From CADEDH01 sp047974625 (lineage in GTDB: Bacteria; Actinomycetota; Acidimicrobiia; Acidimicrobiales; SZUA-35): 64,000 nt of DNA. A model generated the notes under the pieces. That model was not told where the DNA came from, did not search any database, and was given only the letters and a program-made list of their open reading frames with translations. A program made the translations under genes and the position numbers. The stretch covers positions 1 through 64,000 of the forward strand of contig JBKECK010000119.1 of NCBI GenBank assembly GCA_047974625.1, in the 5' to 3' direction. This document shows positions 17,535 to 28,000 of this stretch, in pieces; position 1 is the first letter of the stretch, and every line of letters begins with the position of its first letter.

Positions 17535-18938
17535 TCACCCCCGGGCCACGCCGTCGTCGGCCGCAGCCTGTCGGACGGCGGCCGCCACCCTCATCGGCAC
17601 CTCGGTGTCGAACACCGACGGCACGATCCAGTCCGGGGCCAGCTCGGCCGGGGTGACCGACTCGGCGATGGCCTTGGCCGCTGCCAGTTTCATGCCCTCG
17701 GTGATGTCGGTGGCCCGGACGTCGAGGGCGCCCCGGAAGATGCCGGGGAACGCCAGCACATTGTTGATCTGGTTGGGGTAGTCGCTGCGTCCGGTGGCCA
17801 CCACCGCGGCCAGCCCCTCCATCTCCTCGGGGAGGATCTCCGGGATGGGGTTGGCCATGGCGAACACGATGGCGTCGTCGGCCATGACCCTGATGTCGGC
17901 GTCGGTGAGCAGGCCCGGGGCGGACACCCCGAGGAACACATCCGCGCCCACCATGGCCTGCTGGAGGGTGCCGGTACGGCCTTCGGGGTTGGTGTGATCG
18001 GCCATCCACTGCTTCGGGGCGGTCAGGCCGTCGCGGCCCTGGTGGATGATGCCGGTGCGGTCCACGCCGATGATGTTGGTGGTCCCGGCCGACCGGAGGA
18101 TCTTGGCGATGGCGATGCCGGCGGCGCCCACCCCGGAGACGACCACGGTGAGATCGGCCAGGTTCTTGCCCACGATCTTGGCCGCGTTCTCGAGGCCGGC
18201 CAGGGCCACCACCGCGGTGCCGTGCTGGTCGTCGTGGAAGACGGGGATGTCGAGCCGGCGCTTGAGCTCCTCCTCGATCTCGAAACAGGCCGGGGCGGCG
18301 ATGTCCTCCAGGTTGATACCGCCGAAGCTGGGGGCGATCCGTTCGACGGTGTCGATGAGCTCCCCGGGGGTCGACACGTCGACACACACCGGGAAGGCGT
18401 CCACCCGGCCGAAGGCCTTGAACAGGAGGGCCTTTCCCTCCATGACCGGCATGGCCGCCTTGGGGCCGATGTCACCCAGGCCGAGCACGGCCGTCCCGTC
18501 GGAGACGATGGCCACCGTGTTCTTGCGGATCGTGTGGGAGTCGGCCACGGCGTCGTCGGCCTCGATGGCCAGGCAGACCCGGGCCACCCCCGGGGTGTAG
18601 GCCATGGACAGGTCGTCACGGTCACCGACCGGGGACAGGGGCAGCACCTCGATCTTGCCCCCTTCGTGCATCCGGAAGGTCCGGTCCCACCAGTCGAGCA
18701 GTTCCACCCCGTCGACCTTGCTGACCACGTCGACCACCGTCTGCTGGTGCTCGGCGTCGATGCAGTTCACCACCAGGTCGCGTTCCAGCGTGGGCCCCTT
18801 GGCCACGAAACCGTCGATGGCGAAGATGTTGCCGCCGACGTCGCCGATGGCGGTGGCGAGGTGGCCGAGCACCCCGGGATGGTTGTCCAGCCGGACCCGG
18901 AGATTGATCGAGAAGTGCGCTGCTGGTGGAGGGGCCAT
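17535..18938 (-). CDS. NAD(P)-dependent malic enzyme with N-terminal ACT domain
   Basis: 467 residues. An ACT-like domain occupies about residues 1-85 (INLRVRLDNHPGVLGHLATAIGDVGGNI), followed by the malic enzyme core: YTPGVARVC, GLGDIGPKAAMPVMEGKALLFK, a metal-site FHDDQHGTAVV, then the Rossmann GVGAAGIAIAKIL and SAPGLLTD, FAMANPIPE. It decarboxylates malate to pyruvate, reducing NAD(P)+. The ACT domain suggests control by an amino acid or similar small ligand. With pckG and kgd it belongs to the TCA/anaplerotic set. Confidence 0.92.
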   Translation of the reverse strand: MAPPPAAHFSINLRVRLDNHPGVLGHLATAIGDVGGNIFAIDGFVAKGPTLERDLVVNCIDAEHQQTVVDVVSKVDGVELLDWWDRTFRMHEGGKIEVLPLSPVGDRDDLSMAYTPGVARVCLAIEADDAVADSHTIRKNTVAIVSDGTAVLGLGDIGPKAAMPVMEGKALLFKAFGRVDAFPVCVDVSTPGELIDTVERIAPSFGGINLEDIAAPACFEIEEELKRRLDIPVFHDDQHGTAVVALAGLENAAKIVGKNLADLTVVVSGVGAAGIAIAKILRSAGTTNIIGVDRTGIIHQGRDGLTAPKQWMADHTNPEGRTGTLQQAMVGADVFLGVSAPGLLTDADIRVMADDAIVFAMANPIPEILPEEMEGLAAVVATGRSDYPNQINNVLAFPGIFRGALDVRATDITEGMKLAAAKAIAESVTPAELAPDWIVPSVFDTEVPMRVAAAVRQAAADDGVARG

Positions 18939-19016
18939 GGCGGAAAGCTACTCCGATCGTGGCGCGATCCCCTCCCGGGGCAGGGCCCGGGGGAGGGTAC
19001 GGGGAGGAGCGCTCCC

Positions 19017-19643
19017 CTACATGCGGTCCAGCAGTTGCTGCTTCTTGGTGTGGAACTCGGCGTCGGTCAGGACGCCGGACCGGTGCAGTTCGGCCAGCTT
19101 CTCGATCTGGGCCGGTATGGAGAGCTCCTGGCCCCTGCCCCCGGCCCCGGCCGCCCGATCGAACTTGCGGTTCTCGTTGGCCTCCATCTGCCGGTAGATC
19201 TCGTTCTGGGCCTCGGTCGGGTTGGGGATGTCCACCACCGTCTGGGCGCCCCGCTCCCCCGCCGACTCGATGACCAGGTCACCCGAACCGATGATCCGTT
19301 CGAAGAAGCTCTGCTTGAAGAACACGGTGTTGACCCGATCGAGCGGGATCTCGATTCCGGACCGGTGGAAGATCCCCGACCGGTCGATCAGGCGGTCGGT
19401 GGTGATCACGAAACTGGTGGTGGTCCACCTCAGGTAACGCCAGGCGGTGACGGCCAGCGTGGCCACCAGGATCACGGCGATCGCCGCCTGGATCCAGCCC
19501 GGCACGCTGAACAGCAGGGCCAGGAATCCGAGGATCAGGAGGCCGGCGATGATAGCCAGGTGGTTGGAGAAGAACCACCAGTGGGGGCGCAGATCGAGGA
19601 CGATCTCCTCCTCGGCGTTGAGATGGCCGCGGGGCAGGGGCAT
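19017..19643 (-). CDS. Membrane protein with bacterial PH domain and SHOCT-like tail
   Basis: 208 residues from the ATG at 19643. After a short leader with EEEIVLDLRPHWWFF come two hydrophobic segments (about 30-70, LAIIAGLLILGFLALLF and AAIAVILVATLAVTAW). A bPH_2/DUF304 domain follows (YLRWTTTSFVITTDRLIDRSGIFHRSGIEIPLDRVNTVFFKQSFFERIIGSG split over 75-125). The C-terminus has a SHOCT-like motif (IPAQIEKLAELHRSGVLTDAEFHTKKQQLL). Function is unknown. It diverges from the acyl-CoA synthetase with about 100 bp between them that should hold both promoters. Confidence 0.8.
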   Translation of the reverse strand: MPLPRGHLNAEEEIVLDLRPHWWFFSNHLAIIAGLLILGFLALLFSVPGWIQAAIAVILVATLAVTAWRYLRWTTTSFVITTDRLIDRSGIFHRSGIEIPLDRVNTVFFKQSFFERIIGSGDLVIESAGERGAQTVVDIPNPTEAQNEIYRQMEANENRKFDRAAGAGGRGQELSIPAQIEKLAELHRSGVLTDAEFHTKKQQLLDRM

Positions 19644-19745
19644 GGCTGCAGCGTACTGCCCGGTCCGGGCCGGGGGAGAACGGTCGACGCCGAGCCGGTC
19701 GCGCCACTTCGAGCCCGGCCCGGACCGCGTGGTACCGTCCGGCGC

Positions 19746-21407
19746 GTGAGCGACACCAATGGGACCCCCACCGCATGGAACCTCGCCGACGCCTTCGAGG
19801 CCATCGCCGCCCGGATCGGTGACCGACCGTGTCAGGTGCAGGGCGACCGCACCGTCACCTGGGCCGAGTTCGACCAACGCTCCGAGGCCCTCGCCGCCGA
19901 CCTGGTGGACGCCGGGTTGGCCCGGGGGGCCAAGGTGGCCTGCTACCTCTACAACGGTCCCGAGTACATGGAGGTGGTGAACGCCGCGTTCAAGGCCTCC
20001 ATGGCCCCGGTGAACACCAACTATCGGTACGGGGGCGACGAGGTCGTCTACCTGTTCGACAACGCCGACGCCGAAGCCATCGTCTTCCACGCCGTGTTCA
20101 CCGACCTGATCGACGAGATCCGACCCCGGCTGCCCAAGGTCAAACGGTGGTACCTCGTCGGCGACGACACCTCCGACCCGGGGCGGCCGGTGCCCGACTG
20201 GGCCACCCCCTACGAGCCGGTGGTCACCTCCGGGGCCCGCCTGGCCGAGGAGGTCCGGTCCGGTCGCTCCGGGGACGACCTACTGCTGCTCTACACCGGG
20301 GGAACCACCGGCATGCCCAAGGGCGTCATGTGGCGCCAGGACGACTTGTTCAACGTGCTGGGGGCGGGAGCCAACCCGTTCCTCGGTACCGAACCGGTGG
20401 CCTCGCTCGACGAGCTGGCCGACCGGGCCGCCTCGGCCGAGGCCCCACCGGTCATGGTGGTGGCCTGCCCCCTGATGCACGGCACCGGCCAGTTCTCGGC
20501 CCTGATCTCGATGATCGGGGGCGGCACGGTGGTGTCGCTGCCGAGCCGCCAGTTCAGCGTGGAGGAGTTGTTCGACACCATCGAAGCCAACCAGGCCACC
20601 AACGTGGTCATCGTCGGCCAGGCGTTCGCCGGTCCGATGCTGACCGCCCTGGAGGCCGAACCGGACCGGTGGGACCTCTCCAGCCTGGTGGTGATCTCGT
20701 CGTCCGGCGTCATGTGGAGCCAGGAGAACAAGCAGGGCCTGCTGCGCCACATCCCCCAGGTCCTCCTTTACGACTCGTTCGGTTCGTCCGAGGCGGTCGG
20801 GCTCGGCTCGTCGGTGTCGGCCAACGGCATGGAGCAGGAGACGGCCCGGTTCGAGGTCACGGAGAACAACGCGGTGTTCCAGGAGAACGGCGCCCGGGTG
20901 GAACCGGGTTCGGACGACATCGGCCTGATCGCGGTGGGCGGGTTCATTCCCGTCGGCTACTACAAGGACGAGGAGAAGTCCGCCGCCACCTTCCGCACCT
21001 ACGAGGGCCGGCGCTGGAGCATCCCCGGCGACTACGCCCAGGTCAACGCGGACGGCACCATCCGCCTCCTCGGCCGGGGTTCGGTGTGCATCAACACCGG
21101 CGGCGAGAAGGTCTTCCCCGAAGAGGTCGAGGAGGCCCTCAAGACCCACGCCTCGGTGCGTGACGCGGTGGTGGTCGGGGTCCCCGACGACCGGTTCGGG
21201 GAGACGGTGTGCGGCGTGGTGGAGCCCAGCGACGGGGCGTCCATCGACGCCAGCGAGCTGCGCCAACACGTGAGCACCGCCCTGGCCGCCTACAAGGCGC
21301 CCCGCAATGTGGTGGTGGTGGACTCGATCAGCCGGGCCGCCAACGGCAAGGTGGACTACAAGCGGCTCCGCCAGCTGGCCATCGACGAGGTGACCACCCC
21401 GGGCTGA
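19746..21407 (+). CDS. Acyl-CoA synthetase (FadD/AMP-binding)
   Basis: 553 residues from the GTG at 19746. ANL-superfamily ligase that activates a carboxylic acid via an acyl-AMP to its CoA ester. Motifs visible: P-loop LLYTGGTTGMPKGVMWR, YDSFGSSEA, PGDYAQVNADGTI, hinge GRGSVCINTGGEKVFPEEVEEAL and the C-terminal lysine region ANGKVDYK. The sequence resembles fatty- or steroid-acid activating enzymes of actinobacteria. Chain specificity cannot be read. A truncated, internally deleted relative lies at 41804. The reading frame continues far upstream, but that stretch is antisense to other genes. Confidence 0.9.
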   Translation: MSDTNGTPTAWNLADAFEAIAARIGDRPCQVQGDRTVTWAEFDQRSEALAADLVDAGLARGAKVACYLYNGPEYMEVVNAAFKASMAPVNTNYRYGGDEVVYLFDNADAEAIVFHAVFTDLIDEIRPRLPKVKRWYLVGDDTSDPGRPVPDWATPYEPVVTSGARLAEEVRSGRSGDDLLLLYTGGTTGMPKGVMWRQDDLFNVLGAGANPFLGTEPVASLDELADRAASAEAPPVMVVACPLMHGTGQFSALISMIGGGTVVSLPSRQFSVEELFDTIEANQATNVVIVGQAFAGPMLTALEAEPDRWDLSSLVVISSSGVMWSQENKQGLLRHIPQVLLYDSFGSSEAVGLGSSVSANGMEQETARFEVTENNAVFQENGARVEPGSDDIGLIAVGGFIPVGYYKDEEKSAATFRTYEGRRWSIPGDYAQVNADGTIRLLGRGSVCINTGGEKVFPEEVEEALKTHASVRDAVVVGVPDDRFGETVCGVVEPSDGASIDASELRQHVSTALAAYKAPRNVVVVDSISRAANGKVDYKRLRQLAIDEVTTPG

Positions 21408-21476
21408 CCGGCCCCCGAGCCGGCCGGGCTGGGCGTCCCGGCCCCGGTCCTCGGCGGGCCCGGTAGCGTCGGACGG

Positions 21477-23348
21477 GTGCGTCCCGTGGACGACCCGGCG
21501 GCGGTGGTGGCCGGGCTCAACCAGCACCAGCTCGACGCCGTGGTGGCCACCGGCGGCCCGGTGGTGGTGCTGGCCGGGGCGGGCACCGGCAAGACCCGGG
21601 TCCTGACCCGCCGGATCGCCTACCGGGTGGCCACCGGCGAGGTGGACCCGGCCCGGGTCATGGCCGTCACCTTCACCCGCAAGGCGGCGGCCGAGCTGGC
21701 CGACCGGTTGCGGATCCTCGGCCTGCACGGCCAGGTTCACGCCGGCACCTTCCACCGTCTGGCCTACGTCCAGCTCCGGGACCGATGGGCCGAGCGGCGC
21801 GTCACCCCGCCCACCCTGGTGGGGAGCCGGGCCCGGATCGTGCGGGGCCTGGCCACGTCCCGGTCCCGGATCCCGGCCCGGGAGGTCCTGACCGAGATCG
21901 ACTGGGCGGCCGCCCGCCTGGTCGACGCCGAGGCCTACCCGGCGGCCGCCGCCGAGGCCGGACGCCTACCGCCAATCCCCCTGGCCGACGTGGCCGACCT
22001 GCTCGACCGGTACCGGCAGGAGAAGCGTCGCCGCCGGATGGTTGACTTCGACGACCTGCTCATCCTGGCCATCCGTGACCTCCGCACCGACGACGGCTAC
22101 GCCGAGGCGATCCGGTGGCGCCACCGGCACCTCCACGTGGACGAGTTCCAGGATGTCAGCCCCCTCCAGTTCGAGCTCCTGGCCCAGTGGCGGGGTCAGC
22201 GGCCCGACCTGTTCGTGGTGGGCGACCCGAACCAGGCCATCTACGGCTGGAACGGGGCCGACCCGAAGCTCCTCGACCGTTTCGCCCGCCGGGAGGCGGG
22301 GGCGGTGGTGGTCCGCCTCACCGAGAACTACCGGTCTCGACCCCAGGTGCTGGCGGTGGCCACCGCGGCCGCCGACCACGGCCTCATCCCCACCCGACCG
22401 GACGGTCCGGCCCCGACGATCACCGCTCACGCCGACGCCGCCGACGAGGCGGTCGGGGTGGCGGCCCGGGTCCGCGCCGCCCACTCGGTGGCCGGGGCCT
22501 GGTCGGACCAGGCCGTGCTGGCCCGGACCAACGCCCAACTGACCGTGATCGAGGAGGCCCTGAACCGGGCGTCGATCCCCACCCGGGTCCGGTACGCGGG
22601 CGACGACGAACCGGACCCGGCCGCCCCGTCGCGCCCCGGTGGACCGGCCCCCGAAGACCCCGGGGACGGGGACGGGGACGGGGACGGGGGCGGGGACGCG
22701 GTGGAGCTGACCACGTTCCACGGCGCCAAGGGCCTGGAGTGGGCGGTGGTCCACATCGCCGGCCTGGAGACCGGTTTCGTCCCCATCGCCTACGCCACCA
22801 CTCCGGCCCAGCGGGCCGAGGAGCGGCGCCTGTTGTACGTGGCCCTCACCCGGGCCGTCGACGAGCTCCACCTGTCGTGGGCCCGGACCCGCACCTTCGG
22901 GGAGAAGCTGGTCGGGCGGACCCCGTCACCCTGGCTCGGGCCCCTGTCGGAGGTGGTGGCCGCCATGGGGGCCACCCCCGCGCTCCGGGTCGACTGGCGG
23001 GCCGGGCTGGCCGCGTCTCGGGCCGCCCTGACCCCGGAGCCGGGGCCGCCTGATCCCGGCTGGGGGCCGGCGGGCACCGGAGCCGACCAGGCCACCGGCC
23101 GGGACTCGATGACTACCCTCTACCGGGCCCTCGACGCCGGGCGGTCCCGCCGGGCCCGGGCCGCCCCGGTGCCCGCCGCCGCGGTCCTGCCGGACCGACA
23201 GCGCCGCCAGGTGGCCGAGGCGGCCCCCGGCACGGCCACGGCATTGGCCGGGCTCCCGGGCATGACCCCGGTGCGGATGGCCCGCTACGGCGAGGACCTG
23301 TTGAGGGTGGTCATCGAGTCCCGGCCAGTGGCCTGGCCCGACGCCTGA
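21477..23348 (+). CDS. UvrD/Rep-family DNA helicase with HRDC domain (UvrD2-like)
   Basis: 623 residues, GTG start. SF1 helicase motifs in order: I (AGAGTGKTR), Ia (VTFTRKAAAEL), II (HVDEFQDVSPLQ), III (VGDPNQAIYGWNGAD), IV (LTENYRSRPQVL), V (TTFHGAKGLEW) and VI (RRLLYVALTRA). A C-terminal HRDC-like domain ends the protein (RRQVAEAAPGTATALAGLPGMTPVRMARYG). It unwinds DNA 3' to 5' during repair. The 2B region is short compared with UvrD, and the tetracysteine motif of mycobacterial UvrD2 is not seen. A GDGDGDGDGGGD stretch from six GGGGAC-type repeats interrupts it before motif V. Confidence 0.9.
   Translation: MRPVDDPAAVVAGLNQHQLDAVVATGGPVVVLAGAGTGKTRVLTRRIAYRVATGEVDPARVMAVTFTRKAAAELADRLRILGLHGQVHAGTFHRLAYVQLRDRWAERRVTPPTLVGSRARIVRGLATSRSRIPAREVLTEIDWAAARLVDAEAYPAAAAEAGRLPPIPLADVADLLDRYRQEKRRRRMVDFDDLLILAIRDLRTDDGYAEAIRWRHRHLHVDEFQDVSPLQFELLAQWRGQRPDLFVVGDPNQAIYGWNGADPKLLDRFARREAGAVVVRLTENYRSRPQVLAVATAAADHGLIPTRPDGPAPTITAHADAADEAVGVAARVRAAHSVAGAWSDQAVLARTNAQLTVIEEALNRASIPTRVRYAGDDEPDPAAPSRPGGPAPEDPGDGDGDGDGGGDAVELTTFHGAKGLEWAVVHIAGLETGFVPIAYATTPAQRAEERRLLYVALTRAVDELHLSWARTRTFGEKLVGRTPSPWLGPLSEVVAAMGATPALRVDWRAGLAASRAALTPEPGPPDPGWGPAGTGADQATGRDSMTTLYRALDAGRSRRARAAPVPAAAVLPDRQRRQVAEAAPGTATALAGLPGMTPVRMARYGEDLLRVVIESRPVAWPDA
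22662..22697 (+). repeat. Hexanucleotide repeat within the helicase gene
   Basis: Six tandem copies of GGGGAC, five exact and one GGGGGC, encode a Gly-Asp linker. The repeat is in frame (6 bp units), so changes in copy number would not break the gene. Confidence 0.8.
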
Positions 23349-24161
23349 TCAGCCTCCGTCCCGCCGGCGTTGCAGCTCCACCAGACGTTCGAAGTCGACG
23401 GAGATGAACACCCCGGTGGCCTCGGCGCACAGGGTCTCGCCGGCGGTGACCCGGCCGGCCACGAACAGTTTGCGGCCCTCGACCTTGTCGAGCCGGGCCT
23501 CGAAGCGGAGCGGGACCCGCAGGGGGGTCGGCGACCGGTAGACGACGGTGAGGGTGCCGGTCATCCCCGGCTGCCCGCTGAGGGCCTGGGCCGCCCCCAT
23601 GACCTCGTCGAACGCCGCCGCCACGAGACCGCCGTGCACACTCCCGGGTGGCCCCTCGTAGGCCGAGCCGAAGGTGACGGTGCCCACCACCACCGGGTGC
23701 TCACCCTCGATCTCCAGGCGGATGTCGATCGGTGGGGCCAGGGGGTTGGCCCGCCCGACGATGGGGCTGTAGTCGAGGTGACCTTCGGGTGGGCCCCCGT
23801 CCGCCGAGCCGACCCCGCCGGCGGTCGACGCCTCAGCCCAGGACTCGTAGCGGCGGCCGTGTTCGAAGCCCTCCAGCCGTTCGGCGGTCTGTTCGAGCAG
23901 GGCGCCCACGGTCTCCAACGCCTCGTCGGTGGCCCGGGTGTCCACCAGCCGCTCGACGATGTTGCGGGCCGCGTCGCCGATCCGCCAGGCCAGCTGGCGG
24001 CGAGGGGGCAGGTCGGCCGGGTCTACCTCGGTGGTGAAGGCGGCCGCGATCCGGGCCCGCATCTCGTCGAGCGGTAACTGGGACGTACCGGACGGGGCCG
24101 GGGCCGGGCGCGGGACCGCCCCGGCGGCGGACGGTGGCTGACTGGTCGGTTCGGTGGACAT
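23349..24161 (-). CDS. PaaI/THEM4-type hotdog thioesterase
   Basis: 270 residues. The C-terminal half (about 115-260) is a hotdog-fold acyl-CoA thioesterase: NPLAPPIDIRL, VTFGSAYEGPPGSVHGGLVAAAFDEVMG (the HGG loop and helix with the catalytic acidic residue), LTVVYRSPTPLRVPLRFEARLDKVEGRKLFVAGRV. The N-terminal half is Pro/Ala-rich and then helical. It hydrolyses acyl-CoA esters; the substrate is unknown. Its stop directly abuts that of the convergent helicase gene, and it follows xthA on the same strand with a 9-bp gap. Confidence 0.85.
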   Translation of the reverse strand: MSTEPTSQPPSAAGAVPRPAPAPSGTSQLPLDEMRARIAAAFTTEVDPADLPPRRQLAWRIGDAARNIVERLVDTRATDEALETVGALLEQTAERLEGFEHGRRYESWAEASTAGGVGSADGGPPEGHLDYSPIVGRANPLAPPIDIRLEIEGEHPVVVGTVTFGSAYEGPPGSVHGGLVAAAFDEVMGAAQALSGQPGMTGTLTVVYRSPTPLRVPLRFEARLDKVEGRKLFVAGRVTAGETLCAEATGVFISVDFERLVELQRRRDGG

Positions 24162-24170
24162 AGGCTCCCC

Positions 24171-24959
24171 TCAGCCCTCTCGAGGGTCGTCGTAGACGGC
24201 CAGGACGGGGGCGTGGTCGCTGGGTTTGGTGCCCTTACGGGCGTTCCGGTCGATCAGGTCGAACCGGGATCGGCGGGCCAGGGGTTCGGAGGCGAGCAGG
24301 TAGTCGATCCGCATCCCCTGACGCTTGTGGAATCGGCCCGCGGTGTAGTCGTAGTAGCTGAACAGCCCGGTGCCGTCCGGGTAGCGGCCCCGCATGGTGT
24401 CCAGCAGGCCCCATTCGGCCACCTTGGCCACCGCGGCCCGTTCCTCGGGGGTGACGTGGGTGTGGCCCACGAACTTGGCCGGGTCCCACACGTCGAGGTC
24501 GGTGGGAATGACGTTCCAGTCGCCGGCCACGATGACGTCGTCACCGACCTCGCAGGTGACGTCGAGGTGACGCCGGAGCCGGCCCAGCCAGGACAGCTTG
24601 TAGTGGTAGTGCTCGTGGCCGACCTCGCGGCCGTTGGGGACATAGACGCTGTGGATCCGCACCCCGCCGCAGGTGGCGGAGACCAGGCGGGCGTCGGGGT
24701 CGGCCTCGATCCCTTCGGCGAACCCGAAGACGGGATCGGCGAGACCGACCCGGGACAGGATGGCCACACCGTTCCACTGACCCTGGCCGTGGTGGACGCT
24801 CTCGTACCCAAGGCCGCTGAAGGTGAGGGCCGGGAAGGCGTCGTCGGCCAGTTTCGTCTCCTGTACGCAGACCACGTCGGGCCGGGTCTGCTCCAGCCAT
24901 TCCTCCACCCGGGGCAGGCGGGCCCTCAGCGAGTTGACGTTCCACGTGGCCACCAGCAT
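24171..24959 (-). CDS. xthA: Exodeoxyribonuclease III
   Basis: 262 residues from the ATG at 24959. An AP endonuclease/3'-5' exonuclease of the exonuclease III family, used in base-excision repair. Motifs: TWNVNSLRARLPR, the metal-binding QETKL, YVPNGREV, GDWNVIPTDLDVWDP, the DYLLAS region and the catalytic SDHAPVLAVY. Length equals the family norm. Upstream codons also allow a GTG at 24968; the ATG gives the usual N-terminus (MLVATWNVNSL). Confidence 0.94.
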   Translation of the reverse strand: MLVATWNVNSLRARLPRVEEWLEQTRPDVVCVQETKLADDAFPALTFSGLGYESVHHGQGQWNGVAILSRVGLADPVFGFAEGIEADPDARLVSATCGGVRIHSVYVPNGREVGHEHYHYKLSWLGRLRRHLDVTCEVGDDVIVAGDWNVIPTDLDVWDPAKFVGHTHVTPEERAAVAKVAEWGLLDTMRGRYPDGTGLFSYYDYTAGRFHKRQGMRIDYLLASEPLARRSRFDLIDRNARKGTKPSDHAPVLAVYDDPREG

Positions 24960-25086
24960 CACCACCACGATACGGGCTCCCCGGCCGGTGGCCCCCAGGC
25001 GGCGGCTCGGGCCTGCTGCGGGGGAACCTCGCCGAGTAGGCTCGCGATACCCAACTCCTCCCCTCCCAGTCCGTTGAGGATCCACC

Positions 25087-28000
25087 GTGACCGACCACCC
25101 TGCCCCCGACAACGGCCCGAACTCGTGGCTGTTCGACGAGTACCACGCCCGCTACCGGGTGGATCCTCGCTCGGTTCCCGACGAGTGGCGCACCGTGTTC
25201 GAGCAGGAGGACGGCGTGGCCCCGGGCCAACCACCGGGCGCGGCCGCTACCTCGGCCCCGCCCGCCCCGGCCCCCCGGCCCAGCCTCCCGGCCCCGGCCC
25301 CTCCCCCACCGGCTCCGTCGAACGGCCCCGCACCGGCCCCCGAAACCGCACCGGCCCCGGCCCCGGCTCCGTCCGGTAGCAACGGGTCGGCTCCCACCGC
25401 GCCCCCACCGGGCGCTCCGGCGGGGACGGGCACCCCGCCCCCGGCCCCCCGGCCCGAGCCGGCCCCCGACGAGCCGGGGGATCCGATCCGCGGGGTGGCG
25501 GCCCGGATCGTCGACAACATGGAGGCCAGCCTCAGCGTCCCCACCGCCACCAGTTTCCGTGAGGTTCCCGCCAAGCTGCTGGAGATCAACCGCCGGGTGC
25601 TCAACAACCACCTGGGCCGGGTCCGGGGCGGGAAGGTCAGCTTCACCCACCTCATCGGCTACGCGGTGGTTCGGGCCGTCCACACCACCGTGCCGAACAT
25701 GAACAACGCCTTCGCCACCGGCGAGGACGGCAAGCCCCGGCTGATCCGCAACGAGCACGTCAACCTGGGCATCGCGGTGGACCAGGAGAAGGCCGACGGC
25801 AGCCGGTCCCTGATCGTGCCGGTGATCAAGGGGGCCGAGCAGCTCGGCTTCGCCGAGTTCGTCGACGCCTACGAGGCTCTGATCCAGAAGGTCCGGGCCA
25901 ACAAGCTCCAGGTAGACGACATGATGGGCGCCACCATGTCGCTGACCAACCCCGGGACCATCGGCACCGTCCAGTCGGTCCCCCGGCTGATGCCGGGCCA
26001 GGGGGCCATCATCGGGGTCGGGGCGATGGGGTACCCGGCCGAGTACCAGGGGGCCGATCCCCAGATGATCGCCCAGCTCGGCCTGTCGAAGATCATCGCC
26101 ATCACCTCCACCTACGATCACCGGATCATCCAGGGGGCCGAGTCCGGCCTGTTCCTGAAGAAGGTGCACGAGCTCCTCATGGGCGAGGACCGCTTCTACG
26201 TGGACGCCTTCGAGGACATGGGCGTCCCCTACGAGGCCGTCCAGTGGCGCACCGACCGTGGTGCGGCTGAGAACGGCCACGACGACATCGCCGGCGCCAT
26301 CGGCAAACAGATGGCGGTGGGAACCCTGGTCAACCAGTACCGGGTGCGGGGCCACCTGATCGCCAACACCAACCCCCTCCAGGAACGGACCTCGAAGAAC
26401 CACCCGGAACTGGATCCCGCCACCTACGGCCTCACCATCTGGGATCTCGACCGCGAGTTCCTGACCGGCAACGCCGACGGCATCTACGCCGCCGTGGGTG
26501 GGGCGGCCCGCAAGATGCGGCTGGCCGACATCCTCGGGGTGCTGCGTGACGCCTACTCCCGCACCATCGGGGTGGAGTACATGCACATCGCCAACCCGGT
26601 GGAGAAGCGGTGGATCCAGGAGCACGTCGAGGGCAACAGCGACGGGTTCGACCGGGAGATCCAGCACCACATCCTGGAGCGGTTGAGCGCGGCGGAGGCG
26701 ATCGAGAAGTTCCTGGCCGCCCGCTACGTGGGCCAGAAGCGGTTCGGGCTCGAAGGGGCGGAGAGCGCCATCCCCACCCTGGACGCCATCCTGTCGTCCG
26801 CGGCCGATCATTCCCTCTCCCGGGCCGTGATCGGCATGGCCCACCGGGGCCGGCTCAACGTCCTGGTCAACATCCTGGGCAAACGGCACCGGGAGCTGTT
26901 CACCGAGTTCGAGGGCGTGGTCGACGAGAACTCCACCCAGGGTTCAGGTGACGTCAAGTACCACTTGGGCTACGAGGGCAAGCACACCAGCCTGGCCAAC
27001 AACACGATCGACATCCAGCTGGCCGCCAACCCGTCCCACCTGGAGACGGTCGATCCCATCGTCGAAGGCATGTGCCGGGCCTACATGGACCTCTCCGACC
27101 GGGACGACTACCCGATCCTGCCGGTCCTGATCCACGGCGACGCCGCCTTCGCCGGCCAGGGCGTGGTCACCGAGACCCTCAACATGTCCCAGGTCCACGG
27201 GTTCAAGGTGGGTGGCACCATCCACCTGATCATCAACAACCAGCTCGGCTACACCACCGCCCCCCACCAGTCCCGCTCCACCGACTACTCCACCGATATC
27301 GCCAAGGCTGTCCAGGCCCCCATCTTCCACGTCAACGCGGATGATCCGGAGGCCTGCGTCCGGGTGGCCGAGCTGGCCTTCGCCTTCCGTCAGCGGTTCA
27401 ACAAGGACGTGGTGATCGACATGATCGGTTACCGGCGTCACGGCCACAACGAGGGTGACGACCCCAGCTACACCCAGCCGATGATGTACAAGAAGATCGC
27501 CGAACGGCCGTCGGTGCGCACCATCTACACCCAGGCGCTGGTGGATCGGGGGGACATCTCCCTGGAGGAGGCCGACGAGGCCCTCGAGTACTTCCAGTCG
27601 GTGCTCCAGGAGGCCCTGGACGAGACCCGGGGCGACCGCCCCCCCGAGGGTCTGCGGGCCCAGCCGTCACCCCCCGCCGTCGGGGTCCTGCCCCATGTGG
27701 AGACCGGCGTCCCCCGCTCCGTGCTCGACGAGATCTACCGGGACCTGTCGACCACCCCGGACGGGTTCACCGTCCACCCGAAACTGGCCCGCCAGTTCGA
27801 GGCCCGCGACGCCATGTGGGAGGACGGCGAGGTGGACTGGGCCCTGGGCGAGGCCTTCGCCTTCGGGTCCATGCTGTCGTCGGGCACGTCGGTCCGCCTG
27901 GCCGGTCAGGACTCCCGGCGGGGCACGTTCGCCCACCGTCACGCCACCCTGCACGACTACGAGAACGGGCACGAGTACACCCCGCTGGCCGCCACCGGCG

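Noticed and set aside
16719..19745. Very long plus-strand frame upstream of the acyl-CoA synthetase (part of a 1562-codon frame)
   Set aside because: It is antisense to the glycosyltransferase, deacetylase, malic enzyme and PH-domain genes; its composition is the usual Gly/Asp/Val-rich shadow of GC-rich codons.
24968..26889. Upstream part of a 782-codon minus-strand frame over the start of kgd
   Set aside because: Antisense to the confidently identified kgd gene.
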